Shown: positions 25,318-34,783, numbered from the stretch's first letter. The stretch is 64,000 nucleotides of DNA from Beduini massiliensis (GCF_000829905.1 NZ_CDPP01000003.1:186001-250000), one strand, 5' to 3'. Notes: generated by a model not told the origin, from the letters alone. A program made the numbers and translations.

Positions 25318-25755
25318 ATGAATCATCACTATCAATTTTATATTGCCGGGAGAGCAAGAAATAAAGAAAATATTTTAACAATATGCAATACATTTGAGGA
25401 ATTAAATATCTCTCATTACTGCTTCTTAAAAAATGAAAAATCGCATAAGCAAGCGGGCTTAGATTTACATGATGATCATCTCGCAGAGACATTTGAATCG
25501 TTAGAATTAGAAAGTCCCAGTGTCAGAATACTGTTTGAAAACGATTTAAAGGGAATTAAAAGTTCTGAAAAATTTTTATTAGTGCTTCCAGCAGGAAAAT
25601 CAGCCCATATCGAGGCAGGGATTGCTTATGGATTGGGAAAAAAATGTTATGCGGTGGGAGAATATGAGGTTACCGATTCTTTATATCTCATCTTCGATCA
25701 CATTTTCAAAGATGAAAATGAATTGAAATTATTTCTGAGCAATCAGAGCGTTTGA
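25318..25755 (+). CDS. Nucleoside 2-deoxyribosyltransferase-like protein
   Basis: The 145-residue protein with FYIAGRARNKENI at the N-terminus, and LVLPAGKSAHIEAGIAYGLGKKCYAVGE (about residues 88-115) carrying the catalytic-Glu context (HIEAG) of the nucleoside 2-deoxyribosyltransferase family. These enzymes swap bases on deoxynucleosides or hydrolyse them. The length fits the family. The ribosome-binding site GGGAGG precedes the ATG. No partner gene is nearby, so the substrate is unknown. Confidence 0.75.
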   Translation: MNHHYQFYIAGRARNKENILTICNTFEELNISHYCFLKNEKSHKQAGLDLHDDHLAETFESLELESPSVRILFENDLKGIKSSEKFLLVLPAGKSAHIEAGIAYGLGKKCYAVGEYEVTDSLYLIFDHIFKDENELKLFLSNQSV

Positions 25756-25981
25756 TGATACCGGACCTCTGTTTATTGTTGGTAAATTATAGAAGAGAGA
25801 ATTTTCAGCCGATTCGCAAAAAGGTTGGAAGAAATTAAAGGAATATTGAGAATGAACTTAGTTGTTATAAAAATAGTAGGGTTGAGAAAGTAATGATGAA
25901 ATAAAAGAGAAATTTATGAATCCCTCTCTTTAAAAACAGAAAAACATGTGAGATAATCAATAAACAGCGAGGAGTGGTAAG

Positions 25982-27280
25982 ATGAAACGAATTGATGTCG
26001 GAATGATGAAAGTATATTCATCAAAGGCACATTATCATCAAGATGATCTGGAAATTATTTTAGTGTTAAAAGGCAGTCTGACAATTCATAAGGTTCAGCG
26101 GCATCTTACAATCCACGAGGGACAGTTTACCTTTATTAATCGTTTTATTGTTCATAGTATCGAATCCGATGGAGCAACAATATTATCGGCAAAAGTACGC
26201 TTATCCGAGTTTAAGGATATTTTTGAAAAGATTGAATATGTAGAATTTTTAAATAATGATGAAATTCATGAGATTGAAAGACCCCTTAAGGAACGCTTGA
26301 ATGCCATTGTTGTCGATTTACTGATTAAGTTTTACTATGATCAAGAAGAGGAGAAAGAAAGATGGCTAAATGAAAATAATTTGGTACATCTTCTGTTTCT
26401 TTCGTACCAACTGATTTCCCATACAAAAAATCAGGAAGAATATCCCACTTATGAACTGCAGTTACGCTATTACAGCATCGTTGAATATATCATGAAACAT
26501 ATGGATAAAAAGATCGAGGTAGAAGATATTCTTCAGGAATTTTATATGAACCGCGCTTATTTTTCACAGTTTATGAAGAAAATAGGTGGTGAAGGATTTA
26601 AAACTTTCCTGTCTTATCGAAAACTGATTCATATTTTAGATCAGCTTATCGATGATCAGTTGTCAATGGCAGAAATAGCTGCCAGTGTAGGCATCTTGAA
26701 TATGAAATCTTTCTATGGATTATTCAAGAAATATTTTGATGTATCACCTATGAAATGGAAAGAAAAAACAGCGTTAATTCAAGACCATTATCAAAAAATC
26801 AATGAGGAACAGCCTTTACAGGATTTTATTAAGAAGTATCATATTGATAAACATCGTGATAATACAATCTATAAGCTGTATAAATATTTGGCGATTGCAA
26901 AAGCAAATAAAATAAATATGAAGGGAATCGATATCGTCTTAAACCCTTATTTGGATATGGGAGAAGAAATGGACGAAGATTACCAAGTCTATAAATTTTT
27001 AGATAGGCTGACACAGCTTACTAAATCCATTGATGCCCATCTAAAGCTCATCTTTCCTTTTCATTATTTAAAAGAGGAGAGTCAAAAAGAGCTATTGTTT
27101 CAGGCTTTAAGGCTGCAGGCTCTGCAAAATGGTGTGAATGAACTGAAAAAATGGAAGATCTGTTTTTATATTGATCGCTTATATGATTACCCGGACGCTT
27201 TAGCATTAAAGGAATATATTGAAAAGACGATAGGAACGCTTAATATACAAATAGCTTTGGATCCTTTTACAACCAAATAG
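25982..27280 (+). CDS. AraC-family regulator with cupin N-terminus and C-terminal extension
   Basis: The 432-residue protein has an N-terminal cupin-like sensor (HHQDDLEIILVLKGSLTIH, about residues 18-75) and a central AraC HTH (about 160-260, MNRAYFSQFMKK and IAASVGILNMKSFYGLFKKYFDVSPMKWK). An unusual ~170-residue C-terminal extension (DIVLNPYLDMG... and ELKKWKICFYIDRLYDYPDALALKEYIEK) follows, possibly a ligand-binding barrel fragment as in XylS-like sugar regulators. It lies upstream of the permease/sulfotransferase operon on the same strand, separated by a terminator. It is the best local candidate for that operon's activator. Confidence 0.8.
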   Translation: MKRIDVGMMKVYSSKAHYHQDDLEIILVLKGSLTIHKVQRHLTIHEGQFTFINRFIVHSIESDGATILSAKVRLSEFKDIFEKIEYVEFLNNDEIHEIERPLKERLNAIVVDLLIKFYYDQEEEKERWLNENNLVHLLFLSYQLISHTKNQEEYPTYELQLRYYSIVEYIMKHMDKKIEVEDILQEFYMNRAYFSQFMKKIGGEGFKTFLSYRKLIHILDQLIDDQLSMAEIAASVGILNMKSFYGLFKKYFDVSPMKWKEKTALIQDHYQKINEEQPLQDFIKKYHIDKHRDNTIYKLYKYLAIAKANKINMKGIDIVLNPYLDMGEEMDEDYQVYKFLDRLTQLTKSIDAHLKLIFPFHYLKEESQKELLFQALRLQALQNGVNELKKWKICFYIDRLYDYPDALALKEYIEKTIGTLNIQIALDPFTTK

Positions 27281-27283
27281 ATG

Positions 27284-27317
27284 AGGAAAGTGATTTTAAA
27301 ATGACTTTCCTTTTTTT
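27284..27317 (+). terminator. Intrinsic terminator after the AraC gene
   Basis: AGGAAAGT / ACTTTCCT with a 12-nt loop and seven Ts. Confidence 0.8.
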
Positions 27318-27352
27318 AGCTTTTAATAAATTATAAATCTAAGTTACTGCCA

Positions 27353-27381
27353 TTACCAAGCGCTTACATTTTTTGTATAAT
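27353..27381 (+). promoter_or_regulatory. Operon promoter with CcpA-type cre box
   Basis: TTACCA (27353-27358), 17 bp, TATAAT (27376-27381). The 14-mer ACCAAGCGCTTACA (27355-27368) matches the cre core AAGCGCTTxCA and lies between -35 and -10, a position that gives catabolite repression. It drives the permease-thioredoxin-sulfotransferase operon. Confidence 0.6.
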
Positions 27382-27445
27382 TATCCATGTTAAGTATGAT
27401 AATTTTTTAACAAGCATACAAAATTTATAATGAGAGGTAAGTTGT

Positions 27446-28921
27446 ATGAAAAAGAAAATCAAAAGTTCGTACATCCATTTCGTGATTGGAATGGCGATTA
27501 TGATCGCATTTCGTTTCATTCCTTTGGGTGTCTTGCCAAATGTAACTAAAGTAGGGCTGCAGGTAATGGGAGTATTTATCGGCACAATCTATCTATGGTC
27601 AACGATAGATCCGACAGTGGCAAGTTTAGCGAGCATCTTCATGCTGACCTTTACGAGTTTTTCCACCTCAAGCAATGTATTAATGTCTTGTTTTGGAAAT
27701 CCAACCGTAGTTCAGCTGCTTTTCTTAATGATCTTTATGGGGGGATTAACGAATCGACGTTTAACTGTCTATATTGCCAGATGGATTACTACTAGAAAAA
27801 TGATTGAAGGGAGACCTTGGGTATTTACCTTTGTCATGCTGCTAGGGACTTATGTGATGTCCGTCTTTATTGGCGCATTTGCACCAATCTTCTTATTTTG
27901 GCCGGTCTTGTATGGGATTTTTGAAGAAGTGGGCTTTAAGAAGAAAGATGCTTATCCAAAGTTAATGATTATCGGCATTGTTATCGCGGCATTAATTGGT
28001 TTTCCGGTTCCGCCTTATATGTCAAATGGGCTGGCGTTATTAGGAAACTATCGTGGATTATTAAATAACTTTCCCGCTTTAATGGGGATGGAAGGGGCAT
28101 TGATATCTGATGCCAGTTACTTTATTGGGTGCTTTGTTTTAGGCTTATTGCTGATTGTAGTAACGGTCTTGATTATTAAATTTATCTTTAGGCCGGATGT
28201 ATCACCATTAAAGAAGATTAGTATTGAAATGCTGGAAAAAAATCCGTTGCCGCCAATGTCATTATCACAAAAGATTTATGGTATTTTCTTATGTATCTTC
28301 ATCTTTATTATGTTGGTACCGAGTCTATTGCCAAATGTACCGATCTTGAGTTTCCTCAATCAAAATTCTTTGGTAATGCCGTTAGTGCTGACATGTATTT
28401 TAACCTTATTGGAATTTGAAGACGGACCGGTATTAAAATTAAATGAAGTGATGGGTAAAGATTTTGCTTGGGCGACTTTCTTCCTTTGTACGTCTGCGAT
28501 CTTATTGGGAAGCGTACTGACAAACGAAGCAACAGGCATCACCGCATTCTTAAATGCTGTTCTTTCTCCTATCTTTTCAGGAATGTCAGGCATGATGTTT
28601 ACGATTGTCTTATTATTGATGGCTATCATCTTGACTAATATTTGCAATTCATTGGTCATTGGTATGATCTTACAGCCGGTTGCTTTGACTTATTGTGTAA
28701 ATGCGGGCATCAATCCGGCACCGATCATTACCTTATTAATTTTTACGGTGCTGCTCTCAGCGGCTTGTACACCGGCGGCATCACCATTTGCGGCGATGAT
28801 GTTTGGAAACAAAGAATATTTATCTTCGGGGGATGTGTACAAATATTCAACGGTGTTTGTATTGATTGAATTTGTCATCATTATCATTGTCGGCATTCCA
28901 TTTATCAATCTGTTATTTTAG
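27446..28921 (+). CDS. SLC13/DASS-type anion permease
   Basis: The 491-residue membrane protein has about 12 hydrophobic segments. It resembles the DASS/SLC13 and related ion-transporter superfamily: the repeated re-entrant regions with Asn/Thr-Pro motifs (for example LTNEATGITAFL and ACTPAASPFAAMMFGN) are seen. Such carriers move dicarboxylates, sulfate or organic anions with Na+. Being first in an operon with arylsulfate sulfotransferase-like enzymes, it may carry an aryl sulfate, the acceptor or an organic acid. The cargo is inferred only. Confidence 0.75.
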   Translation: MKKKIKSSYIHFVIGMAIMIAFRFIPLGVLPNVTKVGLQVMGVFIGTIYLWSTIDPTVASLASIFMLTFTSFSTSSNVLMSCFGNPTVVQLLFLMIFMGGLTNRRLTVYIARWITTRKMIEGRPWVFTFVMLLGTYVMSVFIGAFAPIFLFWPVLYGIFEEVGFKKKDAYPKLMIIGIVIAALIGFPVPPYMSNGLALLGNYRGLLNNFPALMGMEGALISDASYFIGCFVLGLLLIVVTVLIIKFIFRPDVSPLKKISIEMLEKNPLPPMSLSQKIYGIFLCIFIFIMLVPSLLPNVPILSFLNQNSLVMPLVLTCILTLLEFEDGPVLKLNEVMGKDFAWATFFLCTSAILLGSVLTNEATGITAFLNAVLSPIFSGMSGMMFTIVLLLMAIILTNICNSLVIGMILQPVALTYCVNAGINPAPIITLLIFTVLLSAACTPAASPFAAMMFGNKEYLSSGDVYKYSTVFVLIEFVIIIIVGIPFINLLF

Positions 28922-29021
28922 AAAGTAAAAATATTAGGTCGGATAGATTTCAGAAAACTTAAAATATCTATTACTTATTTAGAGGTTAGGGAGTAAAATA
29001 AAAGAATAGGAGGTATATAGG

Positions 29022-29936
29022 ATGAATACTTACGATTTAGTTATTATTGGCGCCGGACCGGCAGGCATGACAGCTGCGATTTACGGGGCACGAGCAGACT
29101 TAAAAGTATTGATGTTGGATAAACTGGCACCGGGAGGGCAAATCATCAATACAAACGAAATTCAAAATTATACCGGGATGGGAACCATCAATGGTGCAGA
29201 ACTGGCAATGCAGATGTTTATCCACACTCAGGAATTAAATGTGGAATTTGATTACGGAACGGTTACCAAAATTGTAAATGAAGAAAATATAAAAAAGATT
29301 TATATTGAAGAAGATAGTGAAAGAATAATTTGTACAAAAGCAATTATCATCGCAACAGGAACAACCCCAAGGCGTTTGAATATTCCTAAAGAGGATCAGT
29401 TTATTGGCAATGGTATCAGTTTCTGTGCAATTTGTGACGGAGCCTATTATCGTGATAAAGATGTCGTTGTGATCGGTGGGGGAAATTCAGCAGTGGAAGA
29501 ATCCATCTATTTAGCGGGGATAGTAAAATCACTTACGATTGTGACGATGTTTGATCTAACGGCAGATCCGATTGCCTGCGATAAATTAAGAGCGTTGGAA
29601 AATGTAACGGTATATCCTTATCAAGATGTTTTGGAATTTGTCGGAGATCGTCAGTTGGAAGGCGTTCGTTTTAAATCAACGCAGACGGGAGAAGAAAAAA
29701 CCGTACATTGTGATGGTGTGTTTGAATATATTGGGCTGTCACCGGTAACGGCTTTTGTTAAAGATCTGGGAATTTTAAATGATCACGGCTATATTGAGGT
29801 CAACGATAAAATGGAAACTAAAGTCACAGGTATCTATGGGGCCGGAGATTGTATCACGAAAAATTTAAGACAAGTGATTACGGCTTGTGCAGATGGAGCG
29901 ATTGCGGCACAAGTTGTATCGAGATATGTAAAATAA
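29022..29936 (+). CDS. trxB: Thioredoxin reductase (TrxB-like)
   Basis: The 304-residue FAD/NAD(P) enzyme has GAGPAGMTAAIYGARA at the N-terminus, the redox CxxC as CAIC at residues 135-138, GGGNSAVEE for NAD(P)H and GIYGAGDC for FAD. Size and motif order are those of low-molecular-weight thioredoxin reductases. A thioredoxin gene starts 14 bp downstream and two sulfotransferase genes follow, so this may be a pathway-dedicated reductase, not the housekeeping copy. The ribosome-binding site is AGGAGG. Confidence 0.9.
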   Translation: MNTYDLVIIGAGPAGMTAAIYGARADLKVLMLDKLAPGGQIINTNEIQNYTGMGTINGAELAMQMFIHTQELNVEFDYGTVTKIVNEENIKKIYIEEDSERIICTKAIIIATGTTPRRLNIPKEDQFIGNGISFCAICDGAYYRDKDVVVIGGGNSAVEESIYLAGIVKSLTIVTMFDLTADPIACDKLRALENVTVYPYQDVLEFVGDRQLEGVRFKSTQTGEEKTVHCDGVFEYIGLSPVTAFVKDLGILNDHGYIEVNDKMETKVTGIYGAGDCITKNLRQVITACADGAIAAQVVSRYVK

Positions 29937-29950
29937 GAGGAGGAAAGAAT

Positions 29951-30262
29951 ATGTTAAAAGAGGTAGAAAGTACAGAATTCAATGAGTTGGCAGAAAGTGG
30001 GTTAGTATTGGTTGATTTTTTCTCAACAACTTGCGGGCCATGTAAGATGTTGGCATTTGTCCTTAACGATGTAGAAAAAGCAGTGGGAGACAAAGTGAAA
30101 ATCTTAAAAGTAGATTTTGATAAAAACAGTGATCTGACTAAAAAATATGAAGTAAAAGGATATCCTACTTTGATTTTATTGAAGGATGGGACAGAAATAA
30201 AACGTATGCAGGGATTACAGCAGAAACCTGCCATTATTAAGATGATTGAAGAAAATGCATAA
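29951..30262 (+). CDS. trxA: Thioredoxin (TrxA-like)
   Basis: The 103-residue protein with the active site TTCGPCK (Cys28 and Cys31) and the cis-Pro motif GYPTLILLKDG has full thioredoxin length. The ATG at 29951 with GAGGAGG in front is the true start. A longer frame opens in the trxB coding region but lacks a ribosome-binding site. It is expected to be reduced by the TrxB encoded just upstream. The usual WCGPC Trp is replaced by Thr, which can alter specificity. Confidence 0.92.
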   Translation: MLKEVESTEFNELAESGLVLVDFFSTTCGPCKMLAFVLNDVEKAVGDKVKILKVDFDKNSDLTKKYEVKGYPTLILLKDGTEIKRMQGLQQKPAIIKMIEENA

Positions 30263-30277
30263 GAAGGAGAAAATGGG

Positions 30278-32134
30278 ATGAGCGTAGAATATAAAAGAAT
30301 AGAACATTGGATTCCACTGCAAAAAGAAGCTGAAGAAAAAATGTTGGCAGAATTTGAAAGTGGAGACTATACCATTGAAAATCCATTGGTAAAAGTGAAT
30401 GCGTATCTAATCAATCCGTTGTCAGCAGTCGTTTTATTTAAAACGAAAGAAGAAACAGCCGTCACGATTCGTGTACGAGGAAAAACGAAAGCAGCCGATA
30501 TCGTGCATACTTTCCCTAAAGGGAAAACACATATCTTACCGGTTTTAGGACTTTATGCAAATTATAATAATACGGTGGAAATTACTCCTTATCGTGGAAA
30601 AACAACAACGATTCAGATTGAATTAGGGGATGTCTGCGATCAGAGTGTCGTGGAATATATTGAAACTACACCGGAATATTTCCAAGATAATATCATGTTG
30701 TTAACACCGGCAGGATCAGAAAAATCAATTGGCGTTGACTTTGCCGGAGATATTCGTTTTCATTTAACCGCTTTATGTGTATTTGATGCGAAGCGTTTGA
30801 AAAATGGAAATTTATTGATTGGGACAGATCGTTTGATTAAACTGCCTTACTATATGTCAGGACTATATGAAATGAGCATGGTCGGGAAAATCTATAAAGA
30901 GTACCGCGTACCGGGAGCTTACCATCATGATGAATTTGAAATGCCGGATGGCAATATCCTATGTCTGACTGAAGATTTAAGAAGTGAAACGGTGGAAGAT
31001 ATGTGTGTTTTACTGGATCGCAACACTGGTGAAATTTTAAAAACTTGGGACTATAAAAAATTCTTAACGCCAGGAGAAGGACAAGGGTTATCTTATACAG
31101 ATGAAGACTGGTTCCACAACAATGCGGTTTGGTATGATGAAAATACACATTCATTGACTTTCTCAGGGCGTCATATTGATTCGATGGTAAATATTGATTT
31201 TGATTCCGGGGAATTAAATTGGATCATCGGAGATCCTGAAACGTGGCCTGAACATATGCATAAATATTTCTTTAAACCGGTAGGGAACAATTTTGAATGG
31301 CAATATGAACAGCATGCTAACTTAATTACCCCTAATGGGGATGTCATGTGCTTTGATAACCACCATAACTCTACCAAGGTAGAAGCAAAAAAAGTCTTAG
31401 CTCACAACAATTATTCAAGAGGAGTTCGTTATAAAATCAATACCGAAGATATGACGATCGAACAAGTTTGGCAATATGGAAAAGACCGAGGGGCAGAATT
31501 CTTCTCACCTTATATTTGTAATGTGGAATATTATAATGAAGGACATTATCTAGTGCATTCAGGTGGTATTGCGTATGATAAAGATGGATTGCCATCAGAA
31601 GCGCTGGGAGCCTATGCTGTACAAACCGGAGGACGACAGGAAGCGATTACCGTTGAAGTCGTGCATAATGTTAAAATGTTTGAATTGAAAACAAACAGCA
31701 ACTTCTATCGTGCTGAAAAAGTAAAATTATATACACAAGGAAGCAATCTGGAATTAGGAGAAGGACAGATTTTAGGATCAATGGGAGTCACTTTAGAGTT
31801 TGATACAGAAATTCCGGCAGAAGCTGCGGGAGAAATGCTGCCCGAAGACTGCAATGCAAGAATTGAAGATGAAATGGACAAATTCACTTTCTTTTGTCGT
31901 TTTATGAAAGGGGATCTGGCAATGCTGATGTTAGAAAAAGGGGAAGAGGTACATCGCTACTATATTTCCACAACATCACAACCTGCTAAGGCAATGTGCT
32001 GTGGTTCATTCTTGGATTCTGATGACCGCAATACTCGTACCGGCATCAATAAAGCGGGATTAAGCGGAACTTATGATGTACGTGTTATTATCAATGATAA
32101 AAAATATGAAACTGGCATTAAAATTGAATGTTAA
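30278..32134 (+). CDS. Arylsulfate sulfotransferase-like protein, copy 1
   Basis: The 618-residue protein matches the bacterial ASST family, which moves sulfate from a phenolic sulfate to another phenol without PAPS. An N-terminal beta domain (about 20-140) is followed by a propeller with EDWFHNNAVWYDE (His280), FSGRHIDSM (His299), EQHANLITPNGDVMCFDN (His346) and SRGVRYKIN. These are candidate counterparts of the active-site His/Arg set of AssT. It has no signal peptide, unlike periplasmic AssT, so it should be cytoplasmic. The C-terminus has a Cys pair (574-575) and ends in Cys618, both shared with the next gene. It lies 15 bp after trxA. Confidence 0.85.
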   Translation: MSVEYKRIEHWIPLQKEAEEKMLAEFESGDYTIENPLVKVNAYLINPLSAVVLFKTKEETAVTIRVRGKTKAADIVHTFPKGKTHILPVLGLYANYNNTVEITPYRGKTTTIQIELGDVCDQSVVEYIETTPEYFQDNIMLLTPAGSEKSIGVDFAGDIRFHLTALCVFDAKRLKNGNLLIGTDRLIKLPYYMSGLYEMSMVGKIYKEYRVPGAYHHDEFEMPDGNILCLTEDLRSETVEDMCVLLDRNTGEILKTWDYKKFLTPGEGQGLSYTDEDWFHNNAVWYDENTHSLTFSGRHIDSMVNIDFDSGELNWIIGDPETWPEHMHKYFFKPVGNNFEWQYEQHANLITPNGDVMCFDNHHNSTKVEAKKVLAHNNYSRGVRYKINTEDMTIEQVWQYGKDRGAEFFSPYICNVEYYNEGHYLVHSGGIAYDKDGLPSEALGAYAVQTGGRQEAITVEVVHNVKMFELKTNSNFYRAEKVKLYTQGSNLELGEGQILGSMGVTLEFDTEIPAEAAGEMLPEDCNARIEDEMDKFTFFCRFMKGDLAMLMLEKGEEVHRYYISTTSQPAKAMCCGSFLDSDDRNTRTGINKAGLSGTYDVRVIINDKKYETGIKIEC

Positions 32135-32152
32135 GTAGAAAGCAGGTTAAGT

Positions 32153-34018
32153 ATGGCAATTGAATATACATTTACTAAAAGCTTGGTGGATCGTCAAAAT
32201 GAAGCAGAAAAAGCAATGTTAGATGAATTAGAAGCAGGTTCATTTACATTCGATCATCCACTGGTGAAATTAAATCCTTACTTTATTAATCCTTTGGCAG
32301 CGGTTATCTGTTTTAAAACAGATAAAGAAACAGCTGTTACCATTCGAGTATTAGGCAAAGAAAAAGAGGGGACGATGATGCATACGTTCCCTAAAGCAAA
32401 AACACATATCCTTCCGGTACTAGGTTTATATGGCGGATATGATAATACTGTAGAAATTGAATTATACCGTGGTAAAAAGCATACCGTTCACATTCAAACG
32501 GAACCCTTATCAAATGATGTACCGGAACTTGTGCATATGAAGACTACTTATCATTATCTAAGAGATGAATTGATCTTTGTATCTCCGGCCCTTACCGATT
32601 TAGCCACCGGATTTGATTATGCCGGAGATGTGCGCTGGCATTTGAATATCCCAACTGTATTTGACATTAAACGGGCTGCTAATGGCAATATCTTGATCGG
32701 CACACACCGCTTATTAAAACTTCCTTACTATATGTCAGGGATTTATGAAATGAGCATGGTTGGAAAAGTAATCAGAGAGTATACGATCCCCGGTGGCTAT
32801 CATCATGATCAGTTTGAATTGTCTAACGGCAACTTATTGATTCTGACTGAAGATTTAACCAGTGATACGGTAGAGGACATGTGTGTATTAGTCGACCGCA
32901 ACAGCGGTGAAATCTTAAAAACTTGGGACTATAAAGATTTCTTGGACCCAACAAAAGTAGCCAAAAGCGGTAGCTGGACAGAAGAAGATTGGTTCCATAA
33001 TAATGCAGTTTGGTATGATGAAAAGACAAATTCATTAACCTTCTCAGGACGTCATATTGACAGTATGTGCAATATTGATTTTGATTCAGGGAAGTTAAAT
33101 TGGATCATTGGTGATCCTGAAATGTGGCCGAAAGAATATCTGCCTTACTTCTTTAAACCAACAGGAAATGGTGAATTTGACTGGCAGTATGAACAACATG
33201 CCAATGTGATAACACCAAATGGCGATGTCATGTGTTTTGACAACGGTCATTTCCGTTCAAAAAATCCAGATAAGCGTATCTTAAATAAGGATAACTTCTC
33301 ACGTGGAGTACGCTATAAAATTAATACGGAAGATATGACGATCCAGCAGGTATGGCAGTATGGAAAAGAAAGAGGACAGGAGTTCTTCTCTCAATACATT
33401 TGTAATGTAGAATATTATAAAGAAGGGCATTACATGGTACATTCCGGCGGAATTCAGTATTATGGGGACGATGCTTCTGAACAGTTTGCAGCATTGATGC
33501 AGGATGATCCTATGGTTAGAACTCGTTCAATCACAGTTGAAATATTAGATGATGAAGTGATGCTTGAACTGGAAGTCAAAGGAAACTTCTATCGTGCTGA
33601 AAAATTAGGATTGTATCATGATCAAGATAACCTACCTTTAGGCAAGGGCGTTCGTTTAGGACAAATGGGCGTAACAAAAGAATCCGATACATTAATTCCG
33701 ATGGATTCATGTAATGAAGAATTAAGTCATATTTATGAAGCAGTCATTGAAGAGGAAGATGATCGCTTTACCTTCAAAGCCACATTTGAATCCGGTCAGT
33801 TGGTAATGCTGATGTTAGAACAAAATGATGAACAGCATGGTTATTTCATTTCTACAGCGAAGACACCGTTTGCGGCATTATGCTGTGGAACCTTTATTGA
33901 AAAAGATGCAAGAAAGATCAGCTGTTCAGTAAATAAGGCAGGATTAAGCGGAACTTATGAGGTACGTGTCATTGTCGATGATAAAAAATATGAAACGGGC
34001 ATTAAAATTACTTGCTAG
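32153..34018 (+). CDS. Arylsulfate sulfotransferase-like protein, copy 2
   Basis: The 621-residue tandem paralogue is highly similar to copy 1 throughout, including EDWFHNNAVWYDE, FSGRHIDSM, EQHANVITPNGDVMCFDN and the C-terminal CCG...KYETGIKITC. It differs in the loop after FDN (GHFRS against HHNST in copy 1) and in an inserted stretch around residues 440-460, so the two may have different donors or acceptors, or form a heteromer. No signal peptide. The start follows AAAGCAGG, 18 bp after copy 1. Confidence 0.85.
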   Translation: MAIEYTFTKSLVDRQNEAEKAMLDELEAGSFTFDHPLVKLNPYFINPLAAVICFKTDKETAVTIRVLGKEKEGTMMHTFPKAKTHILPVLGLYGGYDNTVEIELYRGKKHTVHIQTEPLSNDVPELVHMKTTYHYLRDELIFVSPALTDLATGFDYAGDVRWHLNIPTVFDIKRAANGNILIGTHRLLKLPYYMSGIYEMSMVGKVIREYTIPGGYHHDQFELSNGNLLILTEDLTSDTVEDMCVLVDRNSGEILKTWDYKDFLDPTKVAKSGSWTEEDWFHNNAVWYDEKTNSLTFSGRHIDSMCNIDFDSGKLNWIIGDPEMWPKEYLPYFFKPTGNGEFDWQYEQHANVITPNGDVMCFDNGHFRSKNPDKRILNKDNFSRGVRYKINTEDMTIQQVWQYGKERGQEFFSQYICNVEYYKEGHYMVHSGGIQYYGDDASEQFAALMQDDPMVRTRSITVEILDDEVMLELEVKGNFYRAEKLGLYHDQDNLPLGKGVRLGQMGVTKESDTLIPMDSCNEELSHIYEAVIEEEDDRFTFKATFESGQLVMLMLEQNDEQHGYFISTAKTPFAALCCGTFIEKDARKISCSVNKAGLSGTYEVRVIVDDKKYETGIKITC

Positions 34019-34042
34019 AAGGTAAGGAAAGGAGTCCAATCA

Positions 34043-34747
34043 ATGAAAGAACAAATCAAGATTCCGGCAAAATCAAATGATCAGTTGGTGCTGAGAGTTA
34101 CTCCGGGACATTTTTCCAGCGATCGCTTTCATGTGAACTATTATATTGATATGTCTTCCTTAAAGATGAGACAGTCAGAAGCAAAATTAGTCGCTAAAGT
34201 AATGGCAGAAAAATACGTTAAAAAAGTGAAACTGCCGGGAAATGTAATGGGAATCAATTTAGAGGCAATGGCAGAAATCGGCGCTAATCGTACTCCTGTA
34301 GATACGATTATCTGTATGGATGGCTGTGAAGTAATCGGAGCTTATTTGGCAGAAGAATTAAGTGATGGAGGTTTTCCTTCAAACAATAAGCATAAGAGTT
34401 TCTATGTCATCACACCAGAATTTGATAATACCGGACAAATGGTGGTTCGCAATAATATTAAACCCATGATTAAAGGTAAAAATGTATTAGTCGTATTAGC
34501 AACGGCAATGAGCGGGCGTACTATTTCTAAAGCGATCGGGACTATCTTAGCCTATGGCGGGAAAGTAACAGGATTGTCGGTGATCTTTGCCAATGTTGAT
34601 CAAGTTGATGACTATCCGGTGTATGGTGTTTTTACGCATGAAGATCTGCCTAATTTTAAATTATCGGATCCTCATCATTGCACTGACTGCGAGGATGGCA
34701 AGCCTTTGGATGCGGTGGTTAATTCTTACGGTTATCAAATGCTTTAA
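34043..34747 (+). CDS. Phosphoribosyltransferase-fold protein, orotate PRTase-like
   Basis: The 234-residue protein has the type I PRTase plan: a hydrophobic strand, then a PRPP-loop-like segment KNVLVVLATAMSGRTISKAIGTILAYGGKVTGLSVIF (about residues 149-185). The usual acidic pair before the loop (VDDV) is replaced by VLATA, so PRPP use is doubtful. A CTDC motif sits near the C-terminus. It is last in the operon, 24 bp after copy 2. It may be a nucleotide-sensing or salvage protein. The assignment of function is open. Confidence 0.6.
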   Translation: MKEQIKIPAKSNDQLVLRVTPGHFSSDRFHVNYYIDMSSLKMRQSEAKLVAKVMAEKYVKKVKLPGNVMGINLEAMAEIGANRTPVDTIICMDGCEVIGAYLAEELSDGGFPSNNKHKSFYVITPEFDNTGQMVVRNNIKPMIKGKNVLVVLATAMSGRTISKAIGTILAYGGKVTGLSVIFANVDQVDDYPVYGVFTHEDLPNFKLSDPHHCTDCEDGKPLDAVVNSYGYQML

Positions 34748-34753
34748 TCAATG

Positions 34754-34783
34754 CGAATGTTCAGATGAACATTCGTTTTTTTT
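34754..34783 (+). terminator. Operon terminator
   Basis: The perfect 9-bp stem CGAATGTTC / GAACATTCG with a 4-nt loop and eight Ts ends the permease-to-PRTase operon. Confidence 0.9.
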
